DNA from: Jutongia hominis | Lineage (GTDB): Bacteria > Bacillota > Clostridia > Lachnospirales > Lachnospiraceae | DNA length: 64,000 bases | Assembly: GCF_014384965.1 (NCBI RefSeq) | Contig: NZ_JACRSW010000016.1 | Location: 1 to 64,000 of the forward strand | Reading direction: 5' to 3' | In this document: one piece after another, positions 7,884 to 16,466 of the stretch | Numbering within the stretch: the stretch's first letter is position 1 | Layout: the number at the start of each line of letters is the position of its first letter | Made by a program: the position numbers and the translations under genes | The notes under the pieces: model-generated | Databases searched by the model: none | What the model was told of the DNA's origin: nothing | Seen by the model: only the letters and a program-made list of their open reading frames with translations

Positions 7884-8597
7884 ATGGAAGGAACAAGAAT
7901 TAATAAATTTTTAAGTGAAGCAGGAGTATGTTCGCGAAGAGAAGGAGACAGACTATTAGAAAAAGGATGTATTACCATCGATGGTGTAGTTGCTAAAGTA
8001 GGAGATCGTGTATTCGAAGGACAGGAAGTGGCAGTAAATGGTAAGGCAGTAACCAAAGAAGAGGAAGAGATCTTTCTTGCTTTTTATAAACCGCGCGGAA
8101 TTGTCTGTACAACAGCAAAAGAAGAAAATGGAGAAAAAGTATTAAATGTCGTGGATTATATTAACTATCCAAAAAGAATTTATCCGGTAGGACGACTGGA
8201 TCAGGCTTCCGAAGGACTTCTTTTAATGACAAATCGCGGTGATGTGATGGAAAAGATTTTAAGAAGTCGGTATGATCATGAAAAAGAGTATTACGTCTGT
8301 GTCGATCACAAAATAGATGATGCTTTTTTGAAAGGAATGCAAAAAGGCGTGCCTATCCTTGATACAGTTACAAAGCCTTGCAAGATCCGGCAGGAAGATG
8401 ATAAGAGTTTTCATATTATAATCACACAGGGGTTAAATCGCCAGATCAGACGTATGTGCGAATATTTCGGATATCGTGTTACATTTCTTAGAAGAGACAG
8501 GGTGATGAATATTACACTTGGCAATTTAAAAAAAGGCAGGTATCGTCATTTGACAGCAAAAGAAGTTGCAGAATTAAAAAAAGAGATATTGAAATAA
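7884..8597 (+). CDS. rluF: 23S rRNA pseudouridine(2604) synthase RluF
   Basis: An N-terminal S4 RNA-binding domain (RINKFLSEAGVCSRREGDRL) precedes an RsuA/RluF catalytic domain with PVGRLDQASEGLLLMTN, containing the catalytic Asp of the GRLD motif. RluF-subgroup features are SRYDHEKEYYVCVD, GVPILDTVTKPCK and QGLNRQIRRMCEYFGYRVT. The enzyme isomerises uridine in helix 89 of 23S rRNA. At 237 residues it is close to the usual size. ATG 7884 follows GAGG. It stands as a single gene between the secreted protein and ligA. Confidence 0.88.
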   Translation: MEGTRINKFLSEAGVCSRREGDRLLEKGCITIDGVVAKVGDRVFEGQEVAVNGKAVTKEEEEIFLAFYKPRGIVCTTAKEENGEKVLNVVDYINYPKRIYPVGRLDQASEGLLLMTNRGDVMEKILRSRYDHEKEYYVCVDHKIDDAFLKGMQKGVPILDTVTKPCKIRQEDDKSFHIIITQGLNRQIRRMCEYFGYRVTFLRRDRVMNITLGNLKKGRYRHLTAKEVAELKKEILK

Positions 8598-8776
8598 AAC
8601 GTTTTGCAAATGCAAAATGTGCTGAAACGGTAAAAGAGTTGAAATTGTAAAATCGTCAAAACAGCATTAAAATACAAAATTACCGGAAGAAAAAATATCA
8701 GAAAGCATAGGAATGTAAGAAAAGCAGAATACATAAACAACATGACATAAGAGCAAGCAATGAAAGGTGAAAAGAA

Positions 8777-10747
8777 ATGGCACAGACAGACAGCAAAAAA
8801 AGAATGAAAGAATTGGTAGATCGGTTAAATCTGGCATCCGAGATGTATTATCAGAAGAATAATGAGATCATGAGCAATTATGAATATGATGCACTTTATG
8901 ATGAACTGAGTGCATTAGAAAAAGAGACGGGAGTGATCTTATCGGGTAGTCCGACACAGCGGGTAGGATATGAGATTTTAAGTGAATTGCCAAAAGAAGT
9001 TCATCCAAGTCCGATGTTATCGCTAGATAAGACAAAAGAGGTTGATACACTGGCTGCCTGGCTTGCAGACCAGACAGGCTTGCTTTCGTGGAAAATGGAC
9101 GGCCTTACTGTTGTATTGACTTACGATAATGGTACACTTGCCAAAGCAGTTACACGTGGAAACGGACAAGTAGGAGAAGTCATTACAAATAATGCAAGAG
9201 TTTTTAAAAACATTCCTTTAACGATTCCATGCAAAGAGCATGTCGTATTGCGTGGAGAAGCAGTTATTCCATATTCGGAATTTGAAAAGATCAATGATCG
9301 CCTGCCGCAGGAAGAACAATATAAAAATCCGAGAAATCTTTGCAGCGGTTCGGTGCGCCAGTTAAATAATGAGATCACGGCACAGAGAAATGTATATTTC
9401 TTTGCGTTTGCGCTGGTAGAAGCACAGGGAGAAGATTTTGCAAATTCGCAGGAGAAAAAATATCTTTTCATGCAAGAGCAGGGCTTCGAAGTCGTTGAAT
9501 ATAAAAAAGTAACAGCACAAAATATTGCCAAAGCCGTGGAATGGTTTTCGGCAAATATTCAAAAGAATGATTTTCCATCAGATGGATTGGTTCTTTTATA
9601 TGATGATATCGCTTATGGTGAAAGTCTCGGACGTACCGCAAAGTTCCCAAGAAATGCGATCGCTTTTAAATGGGCAGATGAGTTAGCACAGACGACATTG
9701 CGTGAGATCGAATGGAGTGCTTCCCGTACCGGTTTGATCAATCCGGTTGCGATATTTGATCCGGTAGAATTAGAAGGAACGACGGTATCGCGTGCAAGTG
9801 TGCATAACGTCAGCATTGTAAAGCAGTTAGAACTGGGAATCGGTGATACGATAGAAGTATATAAAGCAAATATGATCATTCCGCAGATAGCAAATAATCT
9901 GACAAGATCGGGAAATCCTCCGATTGCCAAAGTCTGTCCGGTCTGTAAAGAAAAAACAACGATCCATAAAGAAAATGGTGTAGAGTCGCTTTTTTGTGAG
10001 AATAAAAACTGTCTTGCCAAAAAGATCAAGTCCATTTCTCATTTTGTCAGCCGTGATGCAATGAATATTGATGGAATGTCAGAAGCAACGATTGAAAAGC
10101 TGATCGCGATCGGAGCGTTGCACCGTCTTGGAGACCTGTTCCGAATTCAGGAACACAAAGACGAGATCATTGCATTAGAAGGCTTTGGAGAAAAGTCTTA
10201 TCAGAAACTGCTACAGGCTCTTGTACAGTCAAAGCATACAACAACAGCGCGTTTTCTATACAGTCTCGGAGTGCCAAATATCGGTCCTGCCAATGCAAAA
10301 ATGATCGTGAAAGCATTAGGACAGGATTTTGAGCGGATTAGGCAGGCATCTGTCGAAGATTTAGTAGAGATCGAAGGTGTTGGTGAAGTGATCGCACAGG
10401 CGTTTGTTGCCTTCTTTGAAAATGATGCAAACAAAGAGATGATTGATGATCTTTTAACAGTTGTTACATTAGAAAAAGAAGAGCAGACGAATCAGGTGAT
10501 GGATATGGAAGGTTTGCAATTTGTCATTACCGGAAGTGTCAATCATTTTGCAAACCGCAAGGAAGTCAAAGAGTTGATCGAACAACATGGAGGCAAAGTG
10601 ACCGGATCCGTAACCGGTAAGACCAGCTATCTGATCAATAATGATAATCTAAGCCGGTCATCCAAGAATAAAAAAGCAAAAGAACTTGGAATAGAAGTGA
10701 TCACGGAAGAAGAATTCATCGAAAAATTTCAACTGGATATAGAATAA
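8777..10747 (+). CDS. ligA: NAD-dependent DNA ligase LigA
   Basis: The 656-residue protein has all LigA parts in order. These are the Ia region (SNYEYDALYDEL), the adenylation domain with nucleophile Lys106 in WKMDGL (the KxDG motif) and an OB fold. Then come a zinc finger (CPVC...CENKNC), helix-hairpin-helix repeats (EGFGEKSYQKLL, GVPNIGPANAKMI, IEGVGEVIAQAF) and a C-terminal BRCT domain (GLQFVITGSVNHFANRKEV). It seals nicks in replication and repair using NAD+. The start ATG follows AAAGGTGAAAAG. It is monocistronic and is followed by the 50-bp repeat array. Confidence 0.95.
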   Translation: MAQTDSKKRMKELVDRLNLASEMYYQKNNEIMSNYEYDALYDELSALEKETGVILSGSPTQRVGYEILSELPKEVHPSPMLSLDKTKEVDTLAAWLADQTGLLSWKMDGLTVVLTYDNGTLAKAVTRGNGQVGEVITNNARVFKNIPLTIPCKEHVVLRGEAVIPYSEFEKINDRLPQEEQYKNPRNLCSGSVRQLNNEITAQRNVYFFAFALVEAQGEDFANSQEKKYLFMQEQGFEVVEYKKVTAQNIAKAVEWFSANIQKNDFPSDGLVLLYDDIAYGESLGRTAKFPRNAIAFKWADELAQTTLREIEWSASRTGLINPVAIFDPVELEGTTVSRASVHNVSIVKQLELGIGDTIEVYKANMIIPQIANNLTRSGNPPIAKVCPVCKEKTTIHKENGVESLFCENKNCLAKKIKSISHFVSRDAMNIDGMSEATIEKLIAIGALHRLGDLFRIQEHKDEIIALEGFGEKSYQKLLQALVQSKHTTTARFLYSLGVPNIGPANAKMIVKALGQDFERIRQASVEDLVEIEGVGEVIAQAFVAFFENDANKEMIDDLLTVVTLEKEEQTNQVMDMEGLQFVITGSVNHFANRKEVKELIEQHGGKVTGSVTGKTSYLINNDNLSRSSKNKKAKELGIEVITEEEFIEKFQLDIE

Positions 10748-11264
10748 CAGCCAATAGGTTCATCTTTTTTAGAAAAGTCTTTATATTATTTAGAAGAGAA
10801 ATATCGTATAGATTATTTTTTTAATAGAAAGCTTTCATATATTGATAAAATACCACTTGGCTATTCTTTATAATGGGAAGCCATTATATCGATGGAAAAT
10901 ACTACACAGGCTATTCTTTTTAATGGGAAGCTATTATATCGATGGAAAATACTACACAGGCTATTCTTTTTAATGGGAAGCTATTATATCGATGGAAAAT
11001 ACTACACAGGTTATTCTTTTCAATAGAAAGTTTTCATATATAGAGACGAAATACCATTCGTTTATTTTTTCAGTGGAAATCCATTTTATATAGGAAAAAT
11101 ACCATACAGAACATTCTTTTTATCAGAAAGACTTCATATTCATGATAAAAAGGTGTACAATAAATTTTTAGGACTAAGAGAGTAAATAGGAAAGATTCTT
11201 TTGCTAAATGCAAGAGACACTTTCTTAATCTGATCAGAGGATAAAAGTAGAAAGGGGCGATTCG
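10748..11264. other. 517-bp intergenic stretch dominated by 50-bp repeats
   Basis: No coding frame is seen between ligA and metA. Most of the stretch is a 50-bp tandem array (listed separately). The last 100 bases hold a short AT-rich leader to metA. I looked for a SAM-responsive riboswitch ahead of metA and saw none. Confidence 0.8.
10811..11160. repeat. 50-bp tandem repeat array, seven units
   Basis: Units begin at 10811, 10861, 10911, 10961, 11011, 11061 and 11111. The second to fourth are nearly identical; the outer ones are diverged, and a very degenerate further copy may start at 10761. Each unit has a T-rich start, a small palindrome near base 15 (for example AATGGGAAGCCATT or GAAAGCTTTC), an AT-rich middle and AATACYA near the end. 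The period is not a multiple of three and there are no open frames, so it is non-coding. Confidence 0.9.
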
Positions 11265-12173
11265 ATGCCAATTAAAGTAAAAAATAATCTGCCGGCAAAG
11301 AAGATCATGGAAAAGGAGAACATCTTTATGATGGACGAGTCCAGAGCTGTTATGCAGGATATCCGTCCATTGTATATTGCTGTTTTGAATCTGATGCCAT
11401 TAAAAGAAGATACAGAAGTACAGCTTCTTCGCAGCCTGTCAAATTCTCCGTTGCAGATTGAGATCACTTTTTTAACGACGGCATCTTATATCGGTAAAAA
11501 TACACCGGCAAGCCATTTAAATGAATTCTATAAAACATTTGAAGAAGTAAAAAACCGTAAATTTGACGGATTGATCATTACCGGTGCGCCAATTGAACAG
11601 ATGGAATACGAAGAAGTGCAATATTGGGAAGAACTCACAAAGATCATGGATTGGTCAAAGACAAATGTGACGAGTACCATGCACATTTGCTGGGGTGCTC
11701 AGGCAGGATTATATTATCACTATGGAGTACATAAACATCTTTTAAAAGAAAAAGTTTTTGGTGTCTATGAGTTTAAAGTACATCACAGAAAAGAACCATT
11801 GCTTCGCGGCTTTGATGATGTATTTTATTCGCCACATTCCCGCTATACGGTATGCGATCATGATGAGATCGTCAATAACGAAAACCTTGTTGTGCTGGCA
11901 GATGATGAGAAGCTAGGCGAATGCATCGTAATCTCAAAAGACGGAAAACAGATCTTTGTGCTTGGTCATCTGGAGTATGACCGCCTGACATTAGACTCAG
12001 AATATAAGAGAGATTTAAAAAAGCATATTCCGATCACGTTGCCTGAGAATTATTATACCAATGATGATCCGAACACCAAACCGCTGCTCCGTTGGAGAGG
12101 AGCTGCAAATGCATTGTTTTCCAACTGGATCAATTATTATGTCTACCAGAATACACCTTACGAGTGGGAGTAA
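11265..12173 (+). CDS. metA: Homoserine O-acetyltransferase MetA
   Basis: A 302-residue MetA-family acyltransferase with catalytic Cys142 in [12 protein letters not shown] and the His/Glu pair in VLGHLEYD. It activates homoserine on the path to methionine. Residue 111, in [15 protein letters not shown], is Glu; Glu at this site is associated with acetyl-CoA use and Gly with succinyl-CoA, so acetyltransferase activity is expected despite the common succinyltransferase label. ATG 11265 follows AGAAAGGGGCG. It is a single gene with no other methionine gene in the window. Confidence 0.92.
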   Translation: MPIKVKNNLPAKKIMEKENIFMMDESRAVMQDIRPLYIAVLNLMPLKEDTEVQLLRSLSNSPLQIEITFLTTASYIGKNTPASHLNEFYKTFEEVKNRKFDGLIITGAPIEQMEYEEVQYWEELTKIMDWSKTNVTSTMHICWGAQAGLYYHYGVHKHLLKEKVFGVYEFKVHHRKEPLLRGFDDVFYSPHSRYTVCDHDEIVNNENLVVLADDEKLGECIVISKDGKQIFVLGHLEYDRLTLDSEYKRDLKKHIPITLPENYYTNDDPNTKPLLRWRGAANALFSNWINYYVYQNTPYEWE

Positions 12174-12257
12174 ATATTGGAAATATGCGATAAAATCGGT
12201 GTTCTGGAACATTTTTACTTAAGGAGATTTAAAAGAGAGATGAAACCATTGTGGAAT

Positions 12258-12310
12258 TAAAAAGAATAGGGATCGCCCGCACCCCTAGTGGAGTACGTTC
12301 AATTCCTATT
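12258..12310 (-). terminator. Terminator-like hairpin for the SpoVB-like gene
   Basis: Read on the minus strand just beyond the stop of the 12344-14035 gene, GAATAGG pairs with CCTATTC across a loop that holds its own palindrome, ACCCCTAGTGGAGT, and is followed by TTTTTAAT. The loop is long, so efficiency is uncertain. Confidence 0.4.
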
Positions 12311-12343
12311 CGATTTATTGAAAATGATATAGCATTCCAAAAA

Positions 12344-14035
12344 TCAGGTGTCAAATTTTTCCCGTTTACAAGACGATTTTTTGCCACTCACAAGACAGCC
12401 GCTTCCGATTAAAAAGCCAAGATATCCGATCCCAAGAAGAAGCAGCTTGAAAAAGAGCATAGCAATCCGGTGAAGCCGTGACACATTTATCGGTAAAAAG
12501 GAAGAGATAAACGGAAAGACAAGCAGGCTTAAAATCAAAAAAAGAAGTGGCAAAAGAAAAGTTTTACAAAAATCGATCCGGATATATGAATGCAAATAGA
12601 TATATTCGAATAACACCATGATATAATCACTTAATATTGATCCTGCAAGGTAGGCTTTCATGCCATAGACCGGTACGAAAAAGACAAGACTTGCAATATT
12701 GATTCCCAGGCTGATGATCGTAATAAAAAAGGTGATCTGTGTAGAGCCAAGTCCATTGATAATGCTTGTAAAAGTAGTTGACAGATATAGGGCAGGACAG
12801 ATAAAAGAAAGCCATCTGATATACAGCCCGGCTTCTTTGCTTTGAAACAGTAAAGTTCCAAAATCCTGTCCAAAGAGCAGAAAAATACAAGTAAAAAAAT
12901 AGCCAAGATATAGGCTGTATTTTCCGGAGAGAGAAACGTATTTTTGAATCGTTTCTCTTTTCTTTTGCGCTGCTGCCTGTGCAATGGATGGAAGCAGCAT
13001 GACGGCAAAAGAGTTTGTGATCGCAGAGGGAAAGAGGATAAATGGCAAAGCGACACCGGATAAAATACCATAGGTACTTAATGCATTGGCAGCAGAATAA
13101 CCGTATTTCCGTAAGGCGGCGGGAATGAATACAGATTCTGCACTATGTAAGATAGATAGGATTAATTTTGTTCCGGTTAAAGTAATAGCTAAAAAAAGCA
13201 AAGAGTTTTTGATAGTATGTTTTTGTTTTAACGTTGCTTTGGCAGGAAAAGAAAGGGAGCGTGAAAGTTTTTGTTTTGTTTTTGGTTCAGTTTCCAAAGG
13301 AGTAGTGTCCGGAAAAGAGGATTTTGAAAAAACGGTAGTATGAAATGGTGTATTTTTGTCTGAATGGCACTTTATAAACTCTTTTTGCGCAAGTCCAAAA
13401 CGGATCATGTTGTAGACAGAAGCCATGATCTCGCCAAATACCAGCCCGCATACAGCAAAATAGGAGTTGATCAAAGCAGAGTATGGCAAAAAAGTACAAA
13501 GTAATATCACAATAAAAACGCGGGAAAGCTGTTCAACAATCTGTGAGACAGCTGGGTATTTTGCTTCTTTTTTTCCATAAAAAAATCCGTTGATACAAGC
13601 TGAAATTCCACAAAAAGGAAAAAGTGTGCAAAGAATCTTTAAATAGACCGTACAGCTTTTTTCGAGTAACAGATGGCTTGCAATCCGATCGGCAAAGCCA
13701 AAGACGAAAAAAGACAGAACAAATGCGAGAAAAAGCGAGGCAAAAAGACCTGTTTTAAAATAAGACAATTCTTTCTTATGACGTTTTATCACAGATGCAT
13801 CAGAATCTTCTGTGATCGAAGCAATTTTTTGCGAAATAGCTGTCTGGATACCGGAAGCATAAATAGTAAAGCAAATGCCATAAACCGGGAAGATCAGCTG
13901 GTACACACCAAGCAGGCGGGAACCGATCGTATCAGACAGATAGACACGATAGACAAATCCGATCAGTCGCGTGATAAACCCGGCAATCGTTAAGATCAAA
14001 GTTCCCTGTATGACTTGATTTTTCAGATAACGCAT
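12344..14035 (-). CDS. SpoVB-like polysaccharide/lipid flippase (MATE/MVF superfamily)
   Basis: The 563-residue integral membrane protein has about 12-14 hydrophobic helices, beginning MRYLKNQVIQGTLILTIAGF and continuing TRLIGFVYRVYLSDTIGSRL and LLGVYQLIFPVYG, which match the stage V sporulation protein B family of the polysaccharide exporter group. Such proteins flip lipid-linked cell wall precursors; SpoVB itself serves the spore cortex. The frame is open 14 codons further upstream, but ATG 14035 is preceded by GGAG at six bases. A long basic insert (near residues 225-275) lies between helices. It is transcribed divergently from the cysteine desulfurase gene. Confidence 0.82.
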   Translation of the reverse strand: MRYLKNQVIQGTLILTIAGFITRLIGFVYRVYLSDTIGSRLLGVYQLIFPVYGICFTIYASGIQTAISQKIASITEDSDASVIKRHKKELSYFKTGLFASLFLAFVLSFFVFGFADRIASHLLLEKSCTVYLKILCTLFPFCGISACINGFFYGKKEAKYPAVSQIVEQLSRVFIVILLCTFLPYSALINSYFAVCGLVFGEIMASVYNMIRFGLAQKEFIKCHSDKNTPFHTTVFSKSSFPDTTPLETEPKTKQKLSRSLSFPAKATLKQKHTIKNSLLFLAITLTGTKLILSILHSAESVFIPAALRKYGYSAANALSTYGILSGVALPFILFPSAITNSFAVMLLPSIAQAAAQKKRETIQKYVSLSGKYSLYLGYFFTCIFLLFGQDFGTLLFQSKEAGLYIRWLSFICPALYLSTTFTSIINGLGSTQITFFITIISLGINIASLVFFVPVYGMKAYLAGSILSDYIMVLFEYIYLHSYIRIDFCKTFLLPLLFLILSLLVFPFISSFLPINVSRLHRIAMLFFKLLLLGIGYLGFLIGSGCLVSGKKSSCKREKFDT

Positions 14036-14210
14036 AAAAAGCTCCATTTCCGGAACAGCAGATTGCGTCCTAAACATTCTATAAAAAACATTTTATGCAA
14101 TTGGGACATAAAAAATCCCTGCTTTTACATACACAAAAATTCCTTGCATTCATAGAATATGATATAGGCATAAAATAATGGTACAAAAAACCAGAAAGAG
14201 AGGGATTGTG

Positions 14211-15350
14211 ATGTTATATCTGGACCATGCCGCTACAACAGCGACGCATCCTGAAGTGATAAAAGAAATGCTGCCTTTTTTTCAGGATGTCTATTCCAAT
14301 CCTTCAGGAAGTTATGAATTTGCAGCTGATTCCCGTCTGATGTTAGAACGTGCAAGGAAAGTGATCGCAGACAGTATTCATGCGAAGCCGGAAGAAATTT
14401 TCTTTACCGGTTCCGGTACGGAAGCCGATAATTGGGCATTAGTTGGAATGGCAAGATTAAAAAAAGAACAGGGAAAGCATATCATTACAAGTACGATCGA
14501 ACATCATGCAATCCTTCGAACCTGCCAATATCTTGAAAAAAAGGGATATGAGATCACATATCTTCCGGTTGATCATGATGGCTGCGTATCGGTAGAAGAC
14601 GTGGAAAGAAATATCCGGCCGGATACGATATTGATCAGTATCATGTATGCAAATAACGAAATTGGAACACTGCAGCCGGTTGAACGTATCGGAGAATTTG
14701 CAAGGAAAAAACATATTGTGTTTCATACAGATGCAGTGCAAGCGTATCTTCATGAACCGATCGATGTCGTAAAACAGTCAATCGATCTTTTAAGTGTAAG
14801 TGCACATAAGTTTCAAGGACCAAAAGGAACCGGTTTTTTATATGTAAGAGAAAACATCGCATTGCCTTCACTTTTACATGGAGGAAATCAGGAAAGAAAG
14901 AGAAGAGCCGGTACGGAAAATGTAGCAGGGATCGTTGGAATGGCGAAAGCAGTTTCGATCGGAATGCACAATCTGTCAGAAAATCATGAAAAGTTACTTT
15001 CGTTAAGAAATTACCTGATCGATCGGATTTTAAAAGAGATACCGGATGTTGTCTTAAATGGTTCATTAGAGAACCGTTTGGATGCAAATGTTTCGTTTGG
15101 TTTTCGTGGGATTGAAAGCCAGTCGCTGATTCTTTTTCTTGATATGGAAGGCATCTGTGTGTCAGGCGGATCAGCATGTACTTCTTCTGAAAAAAGCATT
15201 TCCCATGTATTACAGGCAATCGGACTCCCTGAAGAGTATGCAAGAGGAACGATCCGTATTTCACTGGGGGTAGAAAATACATTAGAAGAGATGACTTATT
15301 TTGTAGAAACTTTAAAAGAGCTTGTTGCACAATTAAGAGAGTTTTCGTAA
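14211..15350 (+). CDS. Cysteine desulfurase (NifS/IscS family)
   Basis: A PLP-dependent class V aminotransferase-fold enzyme of 380 residues: MLYLDHAATT at the N-terminus, SAHKFQGPKGTGFLYV with the PLP lysine, and active-site Cys in CVSGGSACTSSEKSISHVL. It removes sulfur from cysteine to form a persulfide for Fe-S clusters or tRNA thiolation. The start is ATG 14211 with AGAGAGGGA upstream; an extended frame from 14178 is not supported. No iscU or thiI partner adjoins it, so the sulfur acceptor cannot be told. A Cys-containing loop of this length fits the NifS-like group. Confidence 0.88.
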   Translation: MLYLDHAATTATHPEVIKEMLPFFQDVYSNPSGSYEFAADSRLMLERARKVIADSIHAKPEEIFFTGSGTEADNWALVGMARLKKEQGKHIITSTIEHHAILRTCQYLEKKGYEITYLPVDHDGCVSVEDVERNIRPDTILISIMYANNEIGTLQPVERIGEFARKKHIVFHTDAVQAYLHEPIDVVKQSIDLLSVSAHKFQGPKGTGFLYVRENIALPSLLHGGNQERKRRAGTENVAGIVGMAKAVSIGMHNLSENHEKLLSLRNYLIDRILKEIPDVVLNGSLENRLDANVSFGFRGIESQSLILFLDMEGICVSGGSACTSSEKSISHVLQAIGLPEEYARGTIRISLGVENTLEEMTYFVETLKELVAQLREFS

Positions 15351-15499
15351 TTGCGTAACAAGCAGAGTGTAGAATCTTTTGCATTGTGAATGCAGGTAAG
15401 TAATGATAACTCAAAGATCCAAGTATTGCTTACTTGTCATACGTTGTTCTTAAAAATTGCATTACTTATGTATTCTGCAAAGGAAAACAAGTGAATGTA

Positions 15500-16345
15500 T
15501 CATGAGAGTGGCAGGAAGACAGGAGAACGGTCTCTAAAGATCGTATAGTGTGAAAAGCCACATTGCTGTAATAATGCCGGAAGCTTATCAAAAGCATTTC
15601 CTAAGTTGATGGCATCGTGGGCATCCGAACCGATCGTTAGAATCTCACCGCCTAAGTCATGATACAAAGCAAGAATCTTTTCATGAGGATTGGGATGAGA
15701 AAGACCGGCAAGATAGCCGCCTGAATTGGCTTCAATACCATGACCGCATTTGATCAGTTCTTTTAAAATCTGTTCGATACATTCCATATTATCAGTCATA
15801 AACTGCTCGATCAGGGACTCGAGATCTTTCCCTTCTTTTTTCGCTTTTTTTAATGTAGGGGCATAGCGGATCACATAGTCGATATGACCATATACATCAA
15901 AATCATAACCACGTAAAACATTTTCGCAAGTAGTTTCGTAATAATGACGTATTCCTTCTTTTTCTCCAAAGTTTTCCCAATAGTCCATATAATAAGGATC
16001 GTAATCGTCAATCACATGCGTTGATCCGATCACAAAATCAAAAGGATATTCTTTGGTAAGCGAAAGAGCTTTCGAAAAAATCGAATCTTTTAAGCCAAGT
16101 TCGACACCAATCCGGATTTCAAGGTCATTATATTGCTTTTGTAAGTTTCTTAATGTTGCAAAATAATTATCTGGCAAAAAAGTAAATTCAACGTTATTTT
16201 CCGGCAAAAAAACCTCATAATCCATATGGTCTGTAAAACAGATGGATGTAAAATGTTTTTCTTTTGCCTTTAGCAAGTGGGATTCGATCGATGCTTCGCT
16301 GTCAGCAGAAAAAAATGTGTGTACGTGATTGTCTGATAAGATCAT
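15500..16345 (-). CDS. hisK: PHP-family phosphatase, histidinol-phosphatase type
   Basis: The 281-residue PHP-domain metalloenzyme carries SDNHVHTFFSADSEAS, CFTDHMDYE, GSTHVIDDYDPYYMDYWENF, DVYGHIDYVIRY, GIEANSGGY and TIGSDAHDAINLG, which supply the His/Asp/Glu metal ligands of HisK-type histidinol phosphatases. The expected reaction is dephosphorylation of L-histidinol phosphate in histidine synthesis. ATG 16345 is chosen because GAGG lies six bases before it; ATG 16351 touches the GAGG. No other his gene is in the window, so a different phosphoester substrate is possible. Confidence 0.8.
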   Translation of the reverse strand: MILSDNHVHTFFSADSEASIESHLLKAKEKHFTSICFTDHMDYEVFLPENNVEFTFLPDNYFATLRNLQKQYNDLEIRIGVELGLKDSIFSKALSLTKEYPFDFVIGSTHVIDDYDPYYMDYWENFGEKEGIRHYYETTCENVLRGYDFDVYGHIDYVIRYAPTLKKAKKEGKDLESLIEQFMTDNMECIEQILKELIKCGHGIEANSGGYLAGLSHPNPHEKILALYHDLGGEILTIGSDAHDAINLGNAFDKLPALLQQCGFSHYTIFRDRSPVFLPLS

Positions 16346-16437
16346 ATGCATCCTCTTTTCTATTGGTGTTATCGTGTTATTGTTGCAGTCGAAATTCTTT
16401 CGATGTATAGACGATTACTCATGGAGAGTGGATCTTC

Positions 16438-16466
16438 AATAAAAATGCCTTTTTTGCATTTTTATT
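16438..16466 (-). terminator. Rho-independent terminator of rqcH
   Basis: An inverted repeat AATAAAAATGC/GCATTTTTATT with a 7-base loop overlaps the rqcH stop codon. On the minus strand its T-rich right arm serves as the U-tract. Confidence 0.7.

Noticed and set aside
9121..9531. Long antisense frames over ligA, infB, typA and other core genes
   Set aside because: They mirror strong coding regions on the other strand, without ribosome sites or recognisable motifs.
10811..11160. CRISPR array
   Set aside because: The 50-bp units are directly adjacent with no unique spacers, and no cas gene is present.
11161..11264. SAM riboswitch ahead of metA
   Set aside because: The conserved S-box blocks are not visible in the leader.
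12251..12406. Short plus-strand ORF at the 3' end of the SpoVB-like gene
   Set aside because: Runs into the opposite gene, and the same bases form its terminator-like hairpin; no family resemblance.
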